A DNA stretch of 64,000 nucleotides from assembly GCF_900111745.1 (NCBI RefSeq), contig NZ_FOIJ01000002.1, positions 248,001 to 312,000 on the forward strand. Reading direction: 5' to 3'. The notes below the pieces were generated by a model. The model did no database searches. It had not been told where the DNA came from and saw only the letters and a list, made by a program, of their open reading frames with translations. Origin of the DNA: Stigmatella erecta (GTDB taxonomy: Bacteria > Myxococcota > Myxococcia > Myxococcales > Myxococcaceae). Shown here one piece after another: positions 1 through 8,685 of the stretch (positions are counted from its first letter, which is position 1; each line of letters opens with the position of its first letter). Position numbers and translations under genes: made by a program.

Positions 1-632
1 CGGTGTACCCCTACGGCCAGCCCCGGACGACGCCCCTCCGGGAAGACCATCCCCGCGAGCCCCACACCTTCAAGGGCCGGATGCGCAAGGAGCAAGAGGA
101 CCTGGTGCTGGCCGCGGATGCCGCGGGCCGCATCCGCGGCACCATCCTGCGCCTACCGGACTTCTACGGCCCCGGCGTGGACAAGAGCTTCCTCCACTCG
201 GCCTTCCAGGCAGCCGTCCAGGGGGGCACCGCGAACCTGGTGGGCCCCCTGGATGTGCCCCACGAGTTCGTCTTCGTCCCCGACGTCGGGCCCGTGGTGC
301 TTGCCCTCGCGAACGAGCCCAAGGCCTACGGGCGCTTCTGGAACCTGGCCGGCGCGGGGGTGACCACCCCGCGTGCCCTGGTGGAGCGGATCTTCCAGGA
401 AGCCGGACGCCCCCCCCGCCTCCGGGTGGCCTCCAAGCTGATGCTGCGGCTGATCGGCCTGGGCAATCCGTTCATGCGGGAACTCGTGGAGATGCACTAC
501 CTGATCACGAACCCCGTCCTCATGGACGACACGGCGCTGCGGGAACTGCTCGGCACGGTGCACAAGACCCCCTACGATGAGGGAGTCCGCCGGACCTTGC
601 GGGAGATGGGCCTGAGGAGAAAGAGTGAATGA
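1..632 (+). CDS. NAD-dependent epimerase/dehydratase, 3' part (cut by window start)
   Basis: The C-terminal ~210 residues of an extended short-chain dehydrogenase/epimerase. The reading frame is open from the left edge, so the true start and the N-terminal Rossmann glycine motif lie outside the window. Visible family features are the VYPYG segment near the active site, a downstream Lys in GRMRKEQE at the YxxxK position (the usual Tyr is not obvious), LRLPDFYGPGV in the substrate domain and HEFVFVPDVG, which is typical of sugar-nucleotide or related epimerases. It probably oxidises or reduces a sugar-like substrate in the cytoplasm. The exact substrate cannot be told. Its stop codon overlaps the next start (ATGA), so the two genes are translationally coupled. 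Confidence 0.85.
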   Translation, partial: VYPYGQPRTTPLREDHPREPHTFKGRMRKEQEDLVLAADAAGRIRGTILRLPDFYGPGVDKSFLHSAFQAAVQGGTANLVGPLDVPHEFVFVPDVGPVVLALANEPKAYGRFWNLAGAGVTTPRALVERIFQEAGRPPRLRVASKLMLRLIGLGNPFMRELVEMHYLITNPVLMDDTALRELLGTVHKTPYDEGVRRTLREMGLRRKSE

Positions 633-1030
633 CCACAACGATTGACAAGATTGCCTGGCTGCACGTTGTCAACGGCCGCGTCTTGAGTGCCCGCTCCAAA
701 GGCAAGGACATCTATTATCTCCCCGGGGGCAAACGAGACCCCGGTGAGACGGATATCGACACGCTTGCACGGGAGGTCGAGGAGGAGCTCTCGGTTCGCA
801 TCAAGCCCGAGACGGTCTCTCACTTCGGCACCTTCGAAGCCCAGGCCCACGGCAAGTCCGAGGGCGTGCAGGTGAAGATGACGTGTTACCTGGCGGATTT
901 CGAAGGGGAGCTGAGCCCCGCCTCCGAAATCGCTGAACTGGTCTGGCTGACCTATGCCGACCGGGCCCGTGTCTCCGCCGTCAGCCAGCTCATCTTCGAC
1001 ACACTGCACGAGATGAAACGGCTGGCGTAA
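629..1030 (+). CDS. Nudix hydrolase
   Basis: A 133-residue single-domain Nudix protein that would hydrolyse a nucleoside diphosphate linked to another group, using Mg2+ in the cytoplasm. The Nudix box runs from PGGKRDPGE to REVEEELSV (about residues 36-59). It matches G-x5-E-x7-REUxEE well, except that the usual Gly after EEx is Ser. The start is fixed by a 4-bp ATGA overlap with the epimerase and a GAGGAGAAAG ribosome site inside the upstream gene. Coupling to the epimerase suggests a shared nucleotide-linked substrate, but that is inference. Confidence 0.88.
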   Translation: MTTTIDKIAWLHVVNGRVLSARSKGKDIYYLPGGKRDPGETDIDTLAREVEEELSVRIKPETVSHFGTFEAQAHGKSEGVQVKMTCYLADFEGELSPASEIAELVWLTYADRARVSAVSQLIFDTLHEMKRLA

Positions 1031-1037
1031 CCGCGGC

Positions 1038-1586
1038 TCAAAGCGTGGCGGGGTTGGACACCACTTCCTTGAGCGTGCAGGGCACGTTGCTGGACAACGT
1101 GCTGCAGGTCGACGGCTGTGCCGGAGACCACTTCGTCGCGTTCAGCTTGACGGCCCCCTGCGCGCGCTGCCGGTAGGTGCCCGCGGAGTACGTGATGGGG
1201 TTCGACGTCTGGCCTCCAATGGAGGAGTTCGTGTCCCCGTAGCAGCTGCGGGTGCCCGCCACCGCCGTCCAGGTCACGGTGCCCGTGCTGCTCACCGACT
1301 TCTTCTCCAGCACCGAGCACGTGTAGAGGACGGGATAGGACTGGCCACAGTCATAAATCGAGGCCTGGGCGCTGATCATGTACACATTGTCGACGTTGGG
1401 ACCGTACTGGCTGGGCTCGGTCGCCTCGAGGACACACGACGTGTTCGCGATGGGGGATGTCACCCCCGCTTCGATGTGCACGGTCTCGGAATCACTTCCG
1501 TCCCGGGGTTGCACTTCCGGTGCGGGGCCGCACGCACTGAACGCAATCACTACCACGGCAAGGCCGCAAGGCTTGAGCTGAGTCAT
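1038..1586 (-). CDS. Hypothetical secreted lipoprotein
   Basis: A 182-residue protein of unknown function. The start at MTQLKPCG is preferred over an upstream in-frame start because it begins a lipoprotein signal peptide (hydrophobic VVVIAF, then lipobox SAC at about residue 18). The mature part is Ser/Thr-rich with about ten cysteines (YDCGQSYPVLYTC, RSCYGD, STCSTL, VPCTLK), suggesting a disulfide-bonded periplasmic or surface domain. It is convergent with the Nudix gene and lies downstream of the DMT exporter on the same strand, with ~100 bp between. No family was recognised. Confidence 0.7.
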   Translation of the reverse strand: MTQLKPCGLAVVVIAFSACGPAPEVQPRDGSDSETVHIEAGVTSPIANTSCVLEATEPSQYGPNVDNVYMISAQASIYDCGQSYPVLYTCSVLEKKSVSSTGTVTWTAVAGTRSCYGDTNSSIGGQTSNPITYSAGTYRQRAQGAVKLNATKWSPAQPSTCSTLSSNVPCTLKEVVSNPATL

Positions 1587-1687
1587 GGCTGTTCTTTTCA
1601 AGGGGGTGCGGCAAGACGTATCACCTTCACGGCGGCTCGTCCACGATTCCCCGGATTCCGCGTTCATTGGTCATACAACGATTGGGA

Positions 1688-2584
1688 TCAGGCCTCCACG
1701 GGCGGAGGCACGCGGCGCGCGGTGAGCGCAGCCCCCGCGGACGCAGCGCTCACGAATCCCAGGGCGAGCCATTGCACCGCGGTGAGTTGCTCGCGCAGGA
1801 AGACCAGGCCCGCCAGGGCCGCCACCGCGGGCTCCAAGCTCATCAGGATGCCGAACGTGCGGCTCGCGAGCACCCGTAGCGCCACCATCTCCAAGGTGTA
1901 CGGCACCGCACTGGAGAGGAGCGCCACAGCCAGGGAGGCCGCGAACAGCGGAGGCGTCAGCCGCGCCGCGAGGCCCCCCGCGAACGCGAAGGGGAGGACC
2001 GTCAGGGCCGCGAACAGCATGCCAGTCGCCACGCCCTGCCCTCCTGGGAAGACCCTGGACACGCGCCCGCCGAGCACGATGTAGGCCGCCCAGCATCCGC
2101 CCGCGAAGAGCGCCAGCATCACTCCCAGCGGATCGATCGTACCGGAGCCTCCCGGCCACGGGGCGATGAGGAGGATGCCCACCGCCGCGAGCACCACCCA
2201 CAGGAAGTCCGTGGCGCGCCGTGAGCCAGACACCGCGAGCGCCAGGGGGCCCGCGAACTCCAGGGTGACGGCCAGCCCCAGGGGAATCCGGTCGAGCGCC
2301 ACGTAGAAGCTCAGGTTCATCACGCCGAGCACCACCCCATACGGGATGACCACGCCCCACTGCGCGCGCGTCAGCCGGGCGAGCGGCGGACGGAACGCCA
2401 CGAACAGCAAGAGCGCGGACAGGCCGATGCGCATCCCGGCGGTGCCCACCGGGCCCAACGCCGGGAACAGCTCCTTCGCGAAGGCGGCGCCTCCTTGCAC
2501 GCTCACGATCGCCAGGAGCACCGCGGGAATGGGGGGAAGGGTCCTGGAAGGGCGGACCGGAGGGGCCTCTCTCATGCGCGCCAT
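1688..2584 (-). CDS. EamA/DMT-superfamily exporter (RhtA-like)
   Basis: A ~298-residue inner-membrane protein with about ten hydrophobic segments in two EamA repeats, the layout of RhtA-type amino-acid or metabolite exporters. The start at MARMREAPP is chosen because GGAG lies 8 nt upstream. Longer in-frame extensions to 2902 are Arg-rich and unlike protein. Conserved-looking pieces are GGAAFAKELFP in helix 1, MNLSFYVALDRIPLGLAVTLEFAGPL in the first repeat and SLEPAVAALAGLVFLREQL in the second. It is divergent from the radical SAM gene, with a shared ~120-bp upstream region. That could mean the exporter moves the enzyme's product, but this is inference. Confidence 0.88.
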   Translation of the reverse strand: MARMREAPPVRPSRTLPPIPAVLLAIVSVQGGAAFAKELFPALGPVGTAGMRIGLSALLLFVAFRPPLARLTRAQWGVVIPYGVVLGVMNLSFYVALDRIPLGLAVTLEFAGPLALAVSGSRRATDFLWVVLAAVGILLIAPWPGGSGTIDPLGVMLALFAGGCWAAYIVLGGRVSRVFPGGQGVATGMLFAALTVLPFAFAGGLAARLTPPLFAASLAVALLSSAVPYTLEMVALRVLASRTFGILMSLEPAVAALAGLVFLREQLTAVQWLALGFVSAASAGAALTARRVPPPVEA

Positions 2585-2706
2585 CCTTACCACTCCTGCC
2601 CCGCGAAGCCCCTGGCAAGCCCACGAGCCAGGACATGCGGGTTGCTGAACGCCTCCAGGCGCGGGATCATCCAGGCTCACCGCTTTGGAAGGCCGGTTTT
2701 CGCCCC

Positions 2707-4425
2707 ATGCATGGCCGTCGCGTCCTCTCTCCCGTTCTCCTTCTTGGCGCCGGCACCGGCGAGGCCACCTGCGGAATCCTCTACCTCGCGGGCTACCTGC
2801 GCCGGAACGGCATCGAGGCCTTCGTGCGGCTCCATGATGCGGACGAGACCGAGGAAGAAGTCGTGCGCTCGCTCGAAGCCCTGGTGGCCCGCGTACGGCC
2901 ACGGCTCGTTGGAATCAGCCTCAAATGGTTCCACCACGTCCACCGCGCGCTGCTCCTGGCCCGGACGCTGCGCCAGATTGACCCGGAAATCCGGATTGTC
3001 GTGGGAGGCAACACCGCGTCGTACTGGTGGCGGGAGCTGCGCGCGTTCGACTGCATCGATCACATCGTCCTGGGCGATGGGGAACGGCCGTTGCTGGCGC
3101 TCTGCGAGGGGGACCCCGCTCCTCCCAACTGCGTCACCCAGAGGCCGGATGGCACCCCACAGCGGCGGCCCCTGGAGTACGTGCAAGGGGCCACCAACAG
3201 CGAGGACATCTACTACTCGCACTTCAACGACATCTTTCTGAGCCGCCAGGACCTTCACTCCTTTTCGGGATGGGTCGCGCCCGGCAAGGGCTGCGGCGAG
3301 AACTGCCTCTATTGCGGTGGGGCCCGCGGCAACCAGAAGGCCGCTTTCGGACGCGCGAAACCGTTCCTGCGGTCCGAGGAGAGCGTGCGCCGCGACCACC
3401 AGGAGATCTCCCAGAAGACCTGGCAGTTCCGCTACGACTTCTCGGGAAGCTCGGCGGAGTTTCTGCAAAGCACCTGGGCGGGGGTCGATCTCTCACGCCA
3501 CGCCTGCACCTATTTCCTGTGGGGGGTGGCCCGGATGGGGCTCATCGATGCCCTGGCCCAGACCTTCGAGCGTGTCTACATGGTGCTCGACATCGGTTGC
3601 TTCTCGGAACAGCAGCGGCACGAGCAGATGGGCCGTGGCCTGCTGAAGCCCTGTGCCTCGGACCGGGAGCTTCTCGAGCTCATCGACAACTGCCGCCGCC
3701 ACCCGAACCTGGACGTCGAGATCTCCGGCATCGCGGGCCTCCCGTTCGCCAGCGCCGCCACGCTCAAGGAGGAAGTCCGCCTGGTGGAGCGAGTCATCGG
3801 CCTCGACTGCGTGGTGGGCTACCAACGGCTCGAAGCGCAGCCCGGGGCACTCGTCACCGAGCACCCCGCGCGGTTCGACATGGAGACGGAAGCGCGAACC
3901 TTCACGGAGTTCCTCGACTACTTCGAGCAGCGCGAGCCAGGCGAGGTGACGGTGCCCATGCTGCGCTTCCGCGACACGGCGCTCGAAGAGGCGGTGCAGC
4001 GCACCTCGGAGCACGTGGATGCCCTCGCCTGGAAGCACCGGGACGCGAAGCGAAAGGTCTCGATCAACGGACGCACACGCCTGCGGAATACCGCCCCCTC
4101 GACGCTCCACTTCAAGCTCGGGGATTGGCTGGGAGCTCACCGGGTTCCCGCGAAGGTCGCGCAGGAGCAGGTGACGGTCGTGCGGTCGGTCAACGGAACG
4201 GGCATGGCCTGCGCCCCCTCCGTGAGCCCCCGGAGGTTCACGGACCCGACGCTGGATCAAGGCGAAGACGGGAAGATCCTTCTGACCACCCTGGCGGCCT
4301 TCGAGCAACCCACGACGGTCGCCAGCGCGGTGGCGCACCTGGGAGCCAAAGCAAGGCTCGATCCGGGCTCGGCGCGCGAAGTCATCGACCATCTGGTGGA
4401 CGGACGCTTTCTGCAGCCGGCGTGA
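2707..4425 (+). CDS. B12-binding-domain radical SAM protein
   Basis: A 572-residue enzyme. An N-terminal cobalamin-binding-like Rossmann region (about 1-135; VLLLGAGTGEATCGILYLAGYLR, VGISLKW, IVVGGNTAS, VLGDGE) is followed by a radical SAM TIM barrel with the 4Fe-4S motif C196-x3-C200-x2-C203 (GCGENCLYCGG). The classic DxHxxG B12-ligand motif is not visible, so cobalamin binding is not assured. The C-terminal ~60 residues resemble a small winged-helix tail. The ATG at 2707 fits the family; an in-frame ATG at 2635 would add 24 atypical residues. Members of this superfamily methylate or rearrange peptides, lipids or tetrapyrroles; the substrate here is unknown. No obvious precursor peptide was found nearby. 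Confidence 0.85.
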   Translation: MHGRRVLSPVLLLGAGTGEATCGILYLAGYLRRNGIEAFVRLHDADETEEEVVRSLEALVARVRPRLVGISLKWFHHVHRALLLARTLRQIDPEIRIVVGGNTASYWWRELRAFDCIDHIVLGDGERPLLALCEGDPAPPNCVTQRPDGTPQRRPLEYVQGATNSEDIYYSHFNDIFLSRQDLHSFSGWVAPGKGCGENCLYCGGARGNQKAAFGRAKPFLRSEESVRRDHQEISQKTWQFRYDFSGSSAEFLQSTWAGVDLSRHACTYFLWGVARMGLIDALAQTFERVYMVLDIGCFSEQQRHEQMGRGLLKPCASDRELLELIDNCRRHPNLDVEISGIAGLPFASAATLKEEVRLVERVIGLDCVVGYQRLEAQPGALVTEHPARFDMETEARTFTEFLDYFEQREPGEVTVPMLRFRDTALEEAVQRTSEHVDALAWKHRDAKRKVSINGRTRLRNTAPSTLHFKLGDWLGAHRVPAKVAQEQVTVVRSVNGTGMACAPSVSPRRFTDPTLDQGEDGKILLTTLAAFEQPTTVASAVAHLGAKARLDPGSAREVIDHLVDGRFLQPA

Positions 4426-4442
4426 GGAGCCGGAGGGGAAGC

Positions 4443-4458
4443 GGACGTGATAACGTCC
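4443..4458. terminator. Short perfect hairpin after the radical SAM gene
   Basis: GGACGT-GATA-ACGTCC forms a 6-bp hairpin 17 bp after the radical SAM stop and 25 bp before the next ATG. There is no T tract, so it may be a weak attenuator or a protein-binding palindrome rather than a terminator. Confidence 0.25.
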
Positions 4459-4483
4459 CCTGTGACACGGCCCTCCCCGTTCC

Positions 4484-6358
4484 ATGCGCCCATCCCTGAC
4501 CCTATCCAGCTTCTTCCGCGTCTACGCGCTGCCCGCCCTCTGGCTGTTCGCGCTCCCACTGTTCGGCCTTTGGTTCACCGGCCACGCCACGTCCCGCTTC
4601 GACCGGGACGTGCTCGAGACCCTCGAACGCCAGATCTCCCAGGACCCGGCGCTGGAGGAGCCGCGGCGGCAAGAGCTGCTGGACTTCTTGCGCGCCACCC
4701 CGGCTTCCGTGGCGTGTCTCTCCTCGGAGGAGGCGCTGGAGGGGTTCCGGGGCACCCTCGGCGAGGCATGCTCGGATGTGCGGCAGTATCAGTGGATGAA
4801 CCGCCTGGCGCTCGCCTCGGTGGTGCTGGGGTTGCTCTCGGCAGGGGTGGCCCTCCTGTGTGCCCTGCTGGCGTTTGTGTCGCGGCCTTTCCAGTACGGC
4901 AGCTTCGCCGTGGGCTGGAACGTGCTCCGGCTCACCGGGGCCCTGCAGACACTCGCCCAGGGAGGCCTGGCCGTCTGGTTGTCCTACTGGATCACCGCGG
5001 TGTGGTTCGAGCGCTATTACCCGAAGCTCATCGTCATGGCCGGCATCCTGGCGGCCTTCGCGCTCTTCCACGTGGTGACCGCCATCTTCCGCCGCCCCGC
5101 CATGGACTTCGACGTGGAGGGGGAACGGCTGGAGGAAGCCCACGCGACGGAGCTCTGGGCCCATGTGCGCCGGCTGTGCGCCTCGCTCCAGACGCAGCCC
5201 CCGGACCACATCCTCGTCGGCATTGACGCCAACTTCTTCGTCACCGAGAGCGAGGTGAGCATCAACGGGCAGAAGCTCACCGGACGGACCCTCTACATCA
5301 GCCTGCCCCTGCTGCGCCTGCTCAAGCGGTCCGAGGCGGAAGCCGTGCTCGCCCACGAAATGGGGCACCTCCTGGGCGGAGATACGGGCCACGGCAAGCG
5401 GCTGGCGCCCATGCTCGCGCACTTCAGCGGGTACCTTCAGGCGCTCCGGGACGGTGGGCTCACCTTGCCCATCTTCCACTTCATGATGGCCTACCGCGGG
5501 CTGTTCGAGCTTTCGCTCGGCCGCAGCCGGCGCGCCAGCGAGCTCGCCGCGGACCGGCTTGCCGCGAGCGTCACGTCAGGGCAGGACATCGCCCACTCGC
5601 TCGTGAAGGTCGGTGCGTACTCGAGCTTTCGGGACCACACGGAGGCCAAGCTGTTCGCGCTCAGCGAGCAACAGCAGACCGTGGCCATCGCGCAGCGGGT
5701 CGCGCTGGGCTTCACCGAGTACGCGTTCTCCGAGGAGGTGCACCGCGACCTGCACGGCGTGGTCACACCGCATCCGTTCGACTCTCACCCGCCCCTCGCC
5801 GCGCGCCTGGAGAACGTGGGACAGAAGATCGAACCGGCCGACGTGGCGAAGGTGCTGCTGGAGCCCACGGATTCCTCTTGGGCGAGCGCCATTCTGGAGG
5901 CGGACACCCTCGAGGCGCGGCTGTGGGCCGTGTACGAGGCACGCTTCTCGGAGGCGCACGGCCTGGCCCTTGCCTACCGCTACGAACCCTCCACCGAGGC
6001 CGAGCGGCAACACGTGGAGAAGCACTTCCCGCCCCTCACCTTCGAAGGCAAGAAGGCAGGGCTGGAGGTCCACCTGGACTTCGCGCAGGTGAGCTGCTCG
6101 GAGTGGCAGGGGCCTGTCCGCCTCGACCAGGTGAAAGCCGCCAGCACCCAGGGAGGGATGTTCAAGAAGTACCTGAACCTGCAGCTCAAAGAGGGCGGCT
6201 TGTTCAAGGGCAAGCGCTCCATCTGCCTGAGCAAGCTGCAGGAGGGGGACGGACTGCTCCAAGCTTTTGGGCACTACCTCGGACGCCACAGGGCCATGGA
6301 AGAGCACCGCGCCCGCGCGCAACAGGAGCCCTCCACGGACTCGCAAGAGGCGGCCTGA
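4484..6358 (+). CDS. M48-family membrane metalloprotease
   Basis: A 624-residue protein with a zinc-protease core: HEMGH at residues 291-295 (first two ligands and catalytic Glu), and the SELAADRLAA segment about 65 residues later supplies the third ligand Glu, as in HtpX/Ste24-like M48 peptidases. The N-terminal 200 residues contain a signal anchor (about 14-32) and roughly three more membrane segments (108-132, 160-175, 182-202), so the active site is membrane-tethered. The C-terminal ~200 residues have no recognised domain. M48 enzymes typically degrade or process membrane proteins; the target here is unknown. No strong ribosome site precedes the ATG. The long antisense ORFs are shadows. 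Confidence 0.87.
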   Translation: MRPSLTLSSFFRVYALPALWLFALPLFGLWFTGHATSRFDRDVLETLERQISQDPALEEPRRQELLDFLRATPASVACLSSEEALEGFRGTLGEACSDVRQYQWMNRLALASVVLGLLSAGVALLCALLAFVSRPFQYGSFAVGWNVLRLTGALQTLAQGGLAVWLSYWITAVWFERYYPKLIVMAGILAAFALFHVVTAIFRRPAMDFDVEGERLEEAHATELWAHVRRLCASLQTQPPDHILVGIDANFFVTESEVSINGQKLTGRTLYISLPLLRLLKRSEAEAVLAHEMGHLLGGDTGHGKRLAPMLAHFSGYLQALRDGGLTLPIFHFMMAYRGLFELSLGRSRRASELAADRLAASVTSGQDIAHSLVKVGAYSSFRDHTEAKLFALSEQQQTVAIAQRVALGFTEYAFSEEVHRDLHGVVTPHPFDSHPPLAARLENVGQKIEPADVAKVLLEPTDSSWASAILEADTLEARLWAVYEARFSEAHGLALAYRYEPSTEAERQHVEKHFPPLTFEGKKAGLEVHLDFAQVSCSEWQGPVRLDQVKAASTQGGMFKKYLNLQLKEGGLFKGKRSICLSKLQEGDGLLQAFGHYLGRHRAMEEHRARAQQEPSTDSQEAA

Positions 6359-6525
6359 GCACTCCCGGCTCGCGGGGGATGGGCGCCATGGCTCACGAAG
6401 GCTCCTGACGAGCGTTCGATGAGTTCCTGGGTGGCTTTGCTCAATCCATCAAAACCTGGATTAAACAGAATATCTCGTTATACGGTGCTCCCTCCCCGAA
6501 GTGGAACAGGTGTGAGGAAACCGTC

Positions 6526-8616
6526 ATGTACCGAATCCCGTCCGGCACGCTGTCTCCCGCGGCGCGCTCGTTTCCCCAGCGCGCCCCACGCTGGATGGCC
6601 CTGCTGATCCTCGGGGCCAGTGTGGGGTGCGGTGCTCCTTCAGGCCTGGAGGAAGACACGGCCACCGGGACCCAGAGCCCGTCGCTCGCGGCGGTGCCTC
6701 TGACCGTCACCCTCCAGACCTGGTCAGGCCACTACCTCGTCGCGGACAAAGGGGGCGGGGCCGATCTGATGGCCACCAGCACCCAGACAAAGGAGTGGGA
6801 GACCTTCACGCTCACGGACGTCAACGGCGGCTCGCTCGTCAGTGGAGACGTGGTGACGCTGCAGAGCATCAGCGGCCAGTGGGGCTCGGCCCTCAACGGT
6901 GGCGGCAGCACGGTGCGGTTCACGGCGGCGGCGGCGCAAGCCTGGGAGCAGTTCAGCATCGTGAAGCTCTCGGGCACCGGTCCCATCGTCCACGGGGACA
7001 CCATCGCCCTGAAGACCACGGTCACGGGGCAGTTCCTCTCCGCCGCGAATGCGGGCGGTGGCACCGTCTCCGCCTCTGGGGCCGCGGCGAAGGAGTGGGA
7101 GACGCTCAAGCTGGGTCTCACCGGTTCCGGGGGGAGCGCTGGACCCACCAGCAACATCCTGTTCGTCGGCAACAGCTTCACCCACGGTAACGAAGAGCCG
7201 GTCTACTCGTACAACAAGACGGCGATCACCGATGCGAACAATGGCGGCCAGGGCGGTGTGCCCGCGGTCTTCAAGAAGCTGCTCACCCAAGCGGGTCTGT
7301 CGCACCAGGTCACGATCGAAGCGGTCAGCGGCGAGACGCTCAGCGGCCATTACGCCACGAAGCAGGCGATCATCGGCCGGGCCTGGGACACCGTCGTCCT
7401 CCAGGAGCAGAGCACACGCCCCCTGCCCTCTGCCCGCGGTGGCAGCCCGGCAGACTTCTTCACCGGCACGGACAACCTGCGGCGGCTGGTGTTGACGGCG
7501 AACCCGGCGGCCAAGCTCTTCCTGTACGAGACCTGGGCGTCTCCGGCATCCGTCACGGCCCAAGGCTACACGGGCGGTACCCCCGGGCTCCAAGCGATGC
7601 AGACCGACCTCCGCAATGCGTACTTCAAGGCCTTCCAGGAGCAGGGCTTCACGGGCGTGGCCCGGGCCGGTGACGGATTCCTGCGCGCGATCGAGCAGGG
7701 GCTGGCCGATCCGGACCCCTCCAATGGCATCTCCGCGGGGACCTTCAACCTCTGGAGTGCCTCGGACAGCCGTCACGCCAGCAAGTACGGCAGCTACCTG
7801 TCCGCGGCGGTGCTGTTCGCGAAGCTCACCGGCACCGACCCGCGCGGCCTGTCCGTGGGGACGGGCAGCGCGGCTGCGGGTCTGGGCATCAGCACCACCG
7901 ATGCCTCCAACCTGAATCGCATTGCCTATGAAATCACCGCGCAGCCCGACCCTGTGGGCGCGCCCACGCTTCAGCCCGTCCTCGGCGCGGTCTTCACCGG
8001 GGCGGTCACCGCCGGTGTCCCGGCGGTCCTCACCGGCGCGGCCTCGCTGAGCTCGCTCACCACGCGGGAGGGCACCTTCACGGGCCTCGCCGGCGCGACG
8101 GCCCAAGGCATCACCGGGACCAACCTTCCCAACTCGCGGGGCACCACACCCGCGAACGCCAACGCGGCCGCCACTGGCCTGGCCGTCAACGACGGGGCGA
8201 ATAACCTGGGTGCAGGCAACTTCCAGTTCACCACGGCCTTCACCGCCAGGACCCGCTTCTTCATCGTCGACAGTGGCCTCGCCTCTGGGACCCTGGGCGA
8301 TGCCACCACCGTCACGCTGATCGACGCGTCGAACAAGCAGGTCGGCACATTCTCACTCTCCCTGCTCGCAAGCGATTTCACCGCCTCGGCCGCGGGCAAC
8401 ACGTCCAACGCCCTGGCATCCATCCACTACCTGACCGGGGTCGCGAGCGTCACCGGTACCCCCGCAGGCACCGTGCAATCCAAGCTGGGGGCTGTCTCGT
8501 TCTCCCTGGCGGACCTGGGGGTGAGCAACCTGGACAGCATCGGTACCGCCACGGGCCTCCGCCTCGTCAGCGACACGCTCGATCCGAACGCCGTCGGCCT
8601 GTACACGGTGCCCTGA
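6526..8616 (+). CDS. Lipoprotein with beta-trefoil and SGNH (DUF4886-like) domains
   Basis: A 696-residue exported protein. The signal peptide ends in a lipobox-like SVGC (LILGASVGCG). Residues ~55-205 form a fascin/beta-trefoil-like lectin module with repeated SGxYL or GxxL and KEWETF units. Residues ~212-490 are an SGNH-hydrolase-like domain of the DUF4886 type: NILFVGNSFTHG (block I with the nucleophile Ser), VVLQEQSTRP, and DSRHASKYGSYLSAAVLF (His-containing block V). The Gly/Ala/Thr-rich C-terminal ~200 residues look like a beta-sandwich. A carbohydrate-esterase role is plausible because the neighbour encodes a GH43-CBM6 enzyme. The start follows GAGGAAACC. The AT-rich stretch at 6440-6480 upstream probably holds the promoter. 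Confidence 0.82.
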   Translation: MYRIPSGTLSPAARSFPQRAPRWMALLILGASVGCGAPSGLEEDTATGTQSPSLAAVPLTVTLQTWSGHYLVADKGGGADLMATSTQTKEWETFTLTDVNGGSLVSGDVVTLQSISGQWGSALNGGGSTVRFTAAAAQAWEQFSIVKLSGTGPIVHGDTIALKTTVTGQFLSAANAGGGTVSASGAAAKEWETLKLGLTGSGGSAGPTSNILFVGNSFTHGNEEPVYSYNKTAITDANNGGQGGVPAVFKKLLTQAGLSHQVTIEAVSGETLSGHYATKQAIIGRAWDTVVLQEQSTRPLPSARGGSPADFFTGTDNLRRLVLTANPAAKLFLYETWASPASVTAQGYTGGTPGLQAMQTDLRNAYFKAFQEQGFTGVARAGDGFLRAIEQGLADPDPSNGISAGTFNLWSASDSRHASKYGSYLSAAVLFAKLTGTDPRGLSVGTGSAAAGLGISTTDASNLNRIAYEITAQPDPVGAPTLQPVLGAVFTGAVTAGVPAVLTGAASLSSLTTREGTFTGLAGATAQGITGTNLPNSRGTTPANANAAATGLAVNDGANNLGAGNFQFTTAFTARTRFFIVDSGLASGTLGDATTVTLIDASNKQVGTFSLSLLASDFTASAAGNTSNALASIHYLTGVASVTGTPAGTVQSKLGAVSFSLADLGVSNLDSIGTATGLRLVSDTLDPNAVGLYTVP

Positions 8617-8620
8617 CCCC

Positions 8621-8658
8621 GGCCCCCCGCCGGAGGAGGACTTCCCTTCGGCGGGGCC
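8621..8658. terminator. Bidirectional GC-rich hairpin between convergent genes
   Basis: The arms GGCCCCCCGCCG and CGGCGGGGCC lie between the SGNH lipoprotein and the convergent GH43 gene. There is no T tract; it is called from the stem and position only. Confidence 0.45.
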
Positions 8659-8685
8659 CGATGTTCAGGAGTGCGATGCCGCCCG

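Noticed and set aside
2707-4425. RiPP cluster with a precursor peptide near the radical SAM gene
   Set aside because: No short ORF with a convincing leader or core was found between 1 and 4.5 kb; the nearby Cys-rich protein has a lipoprotein signal instead.
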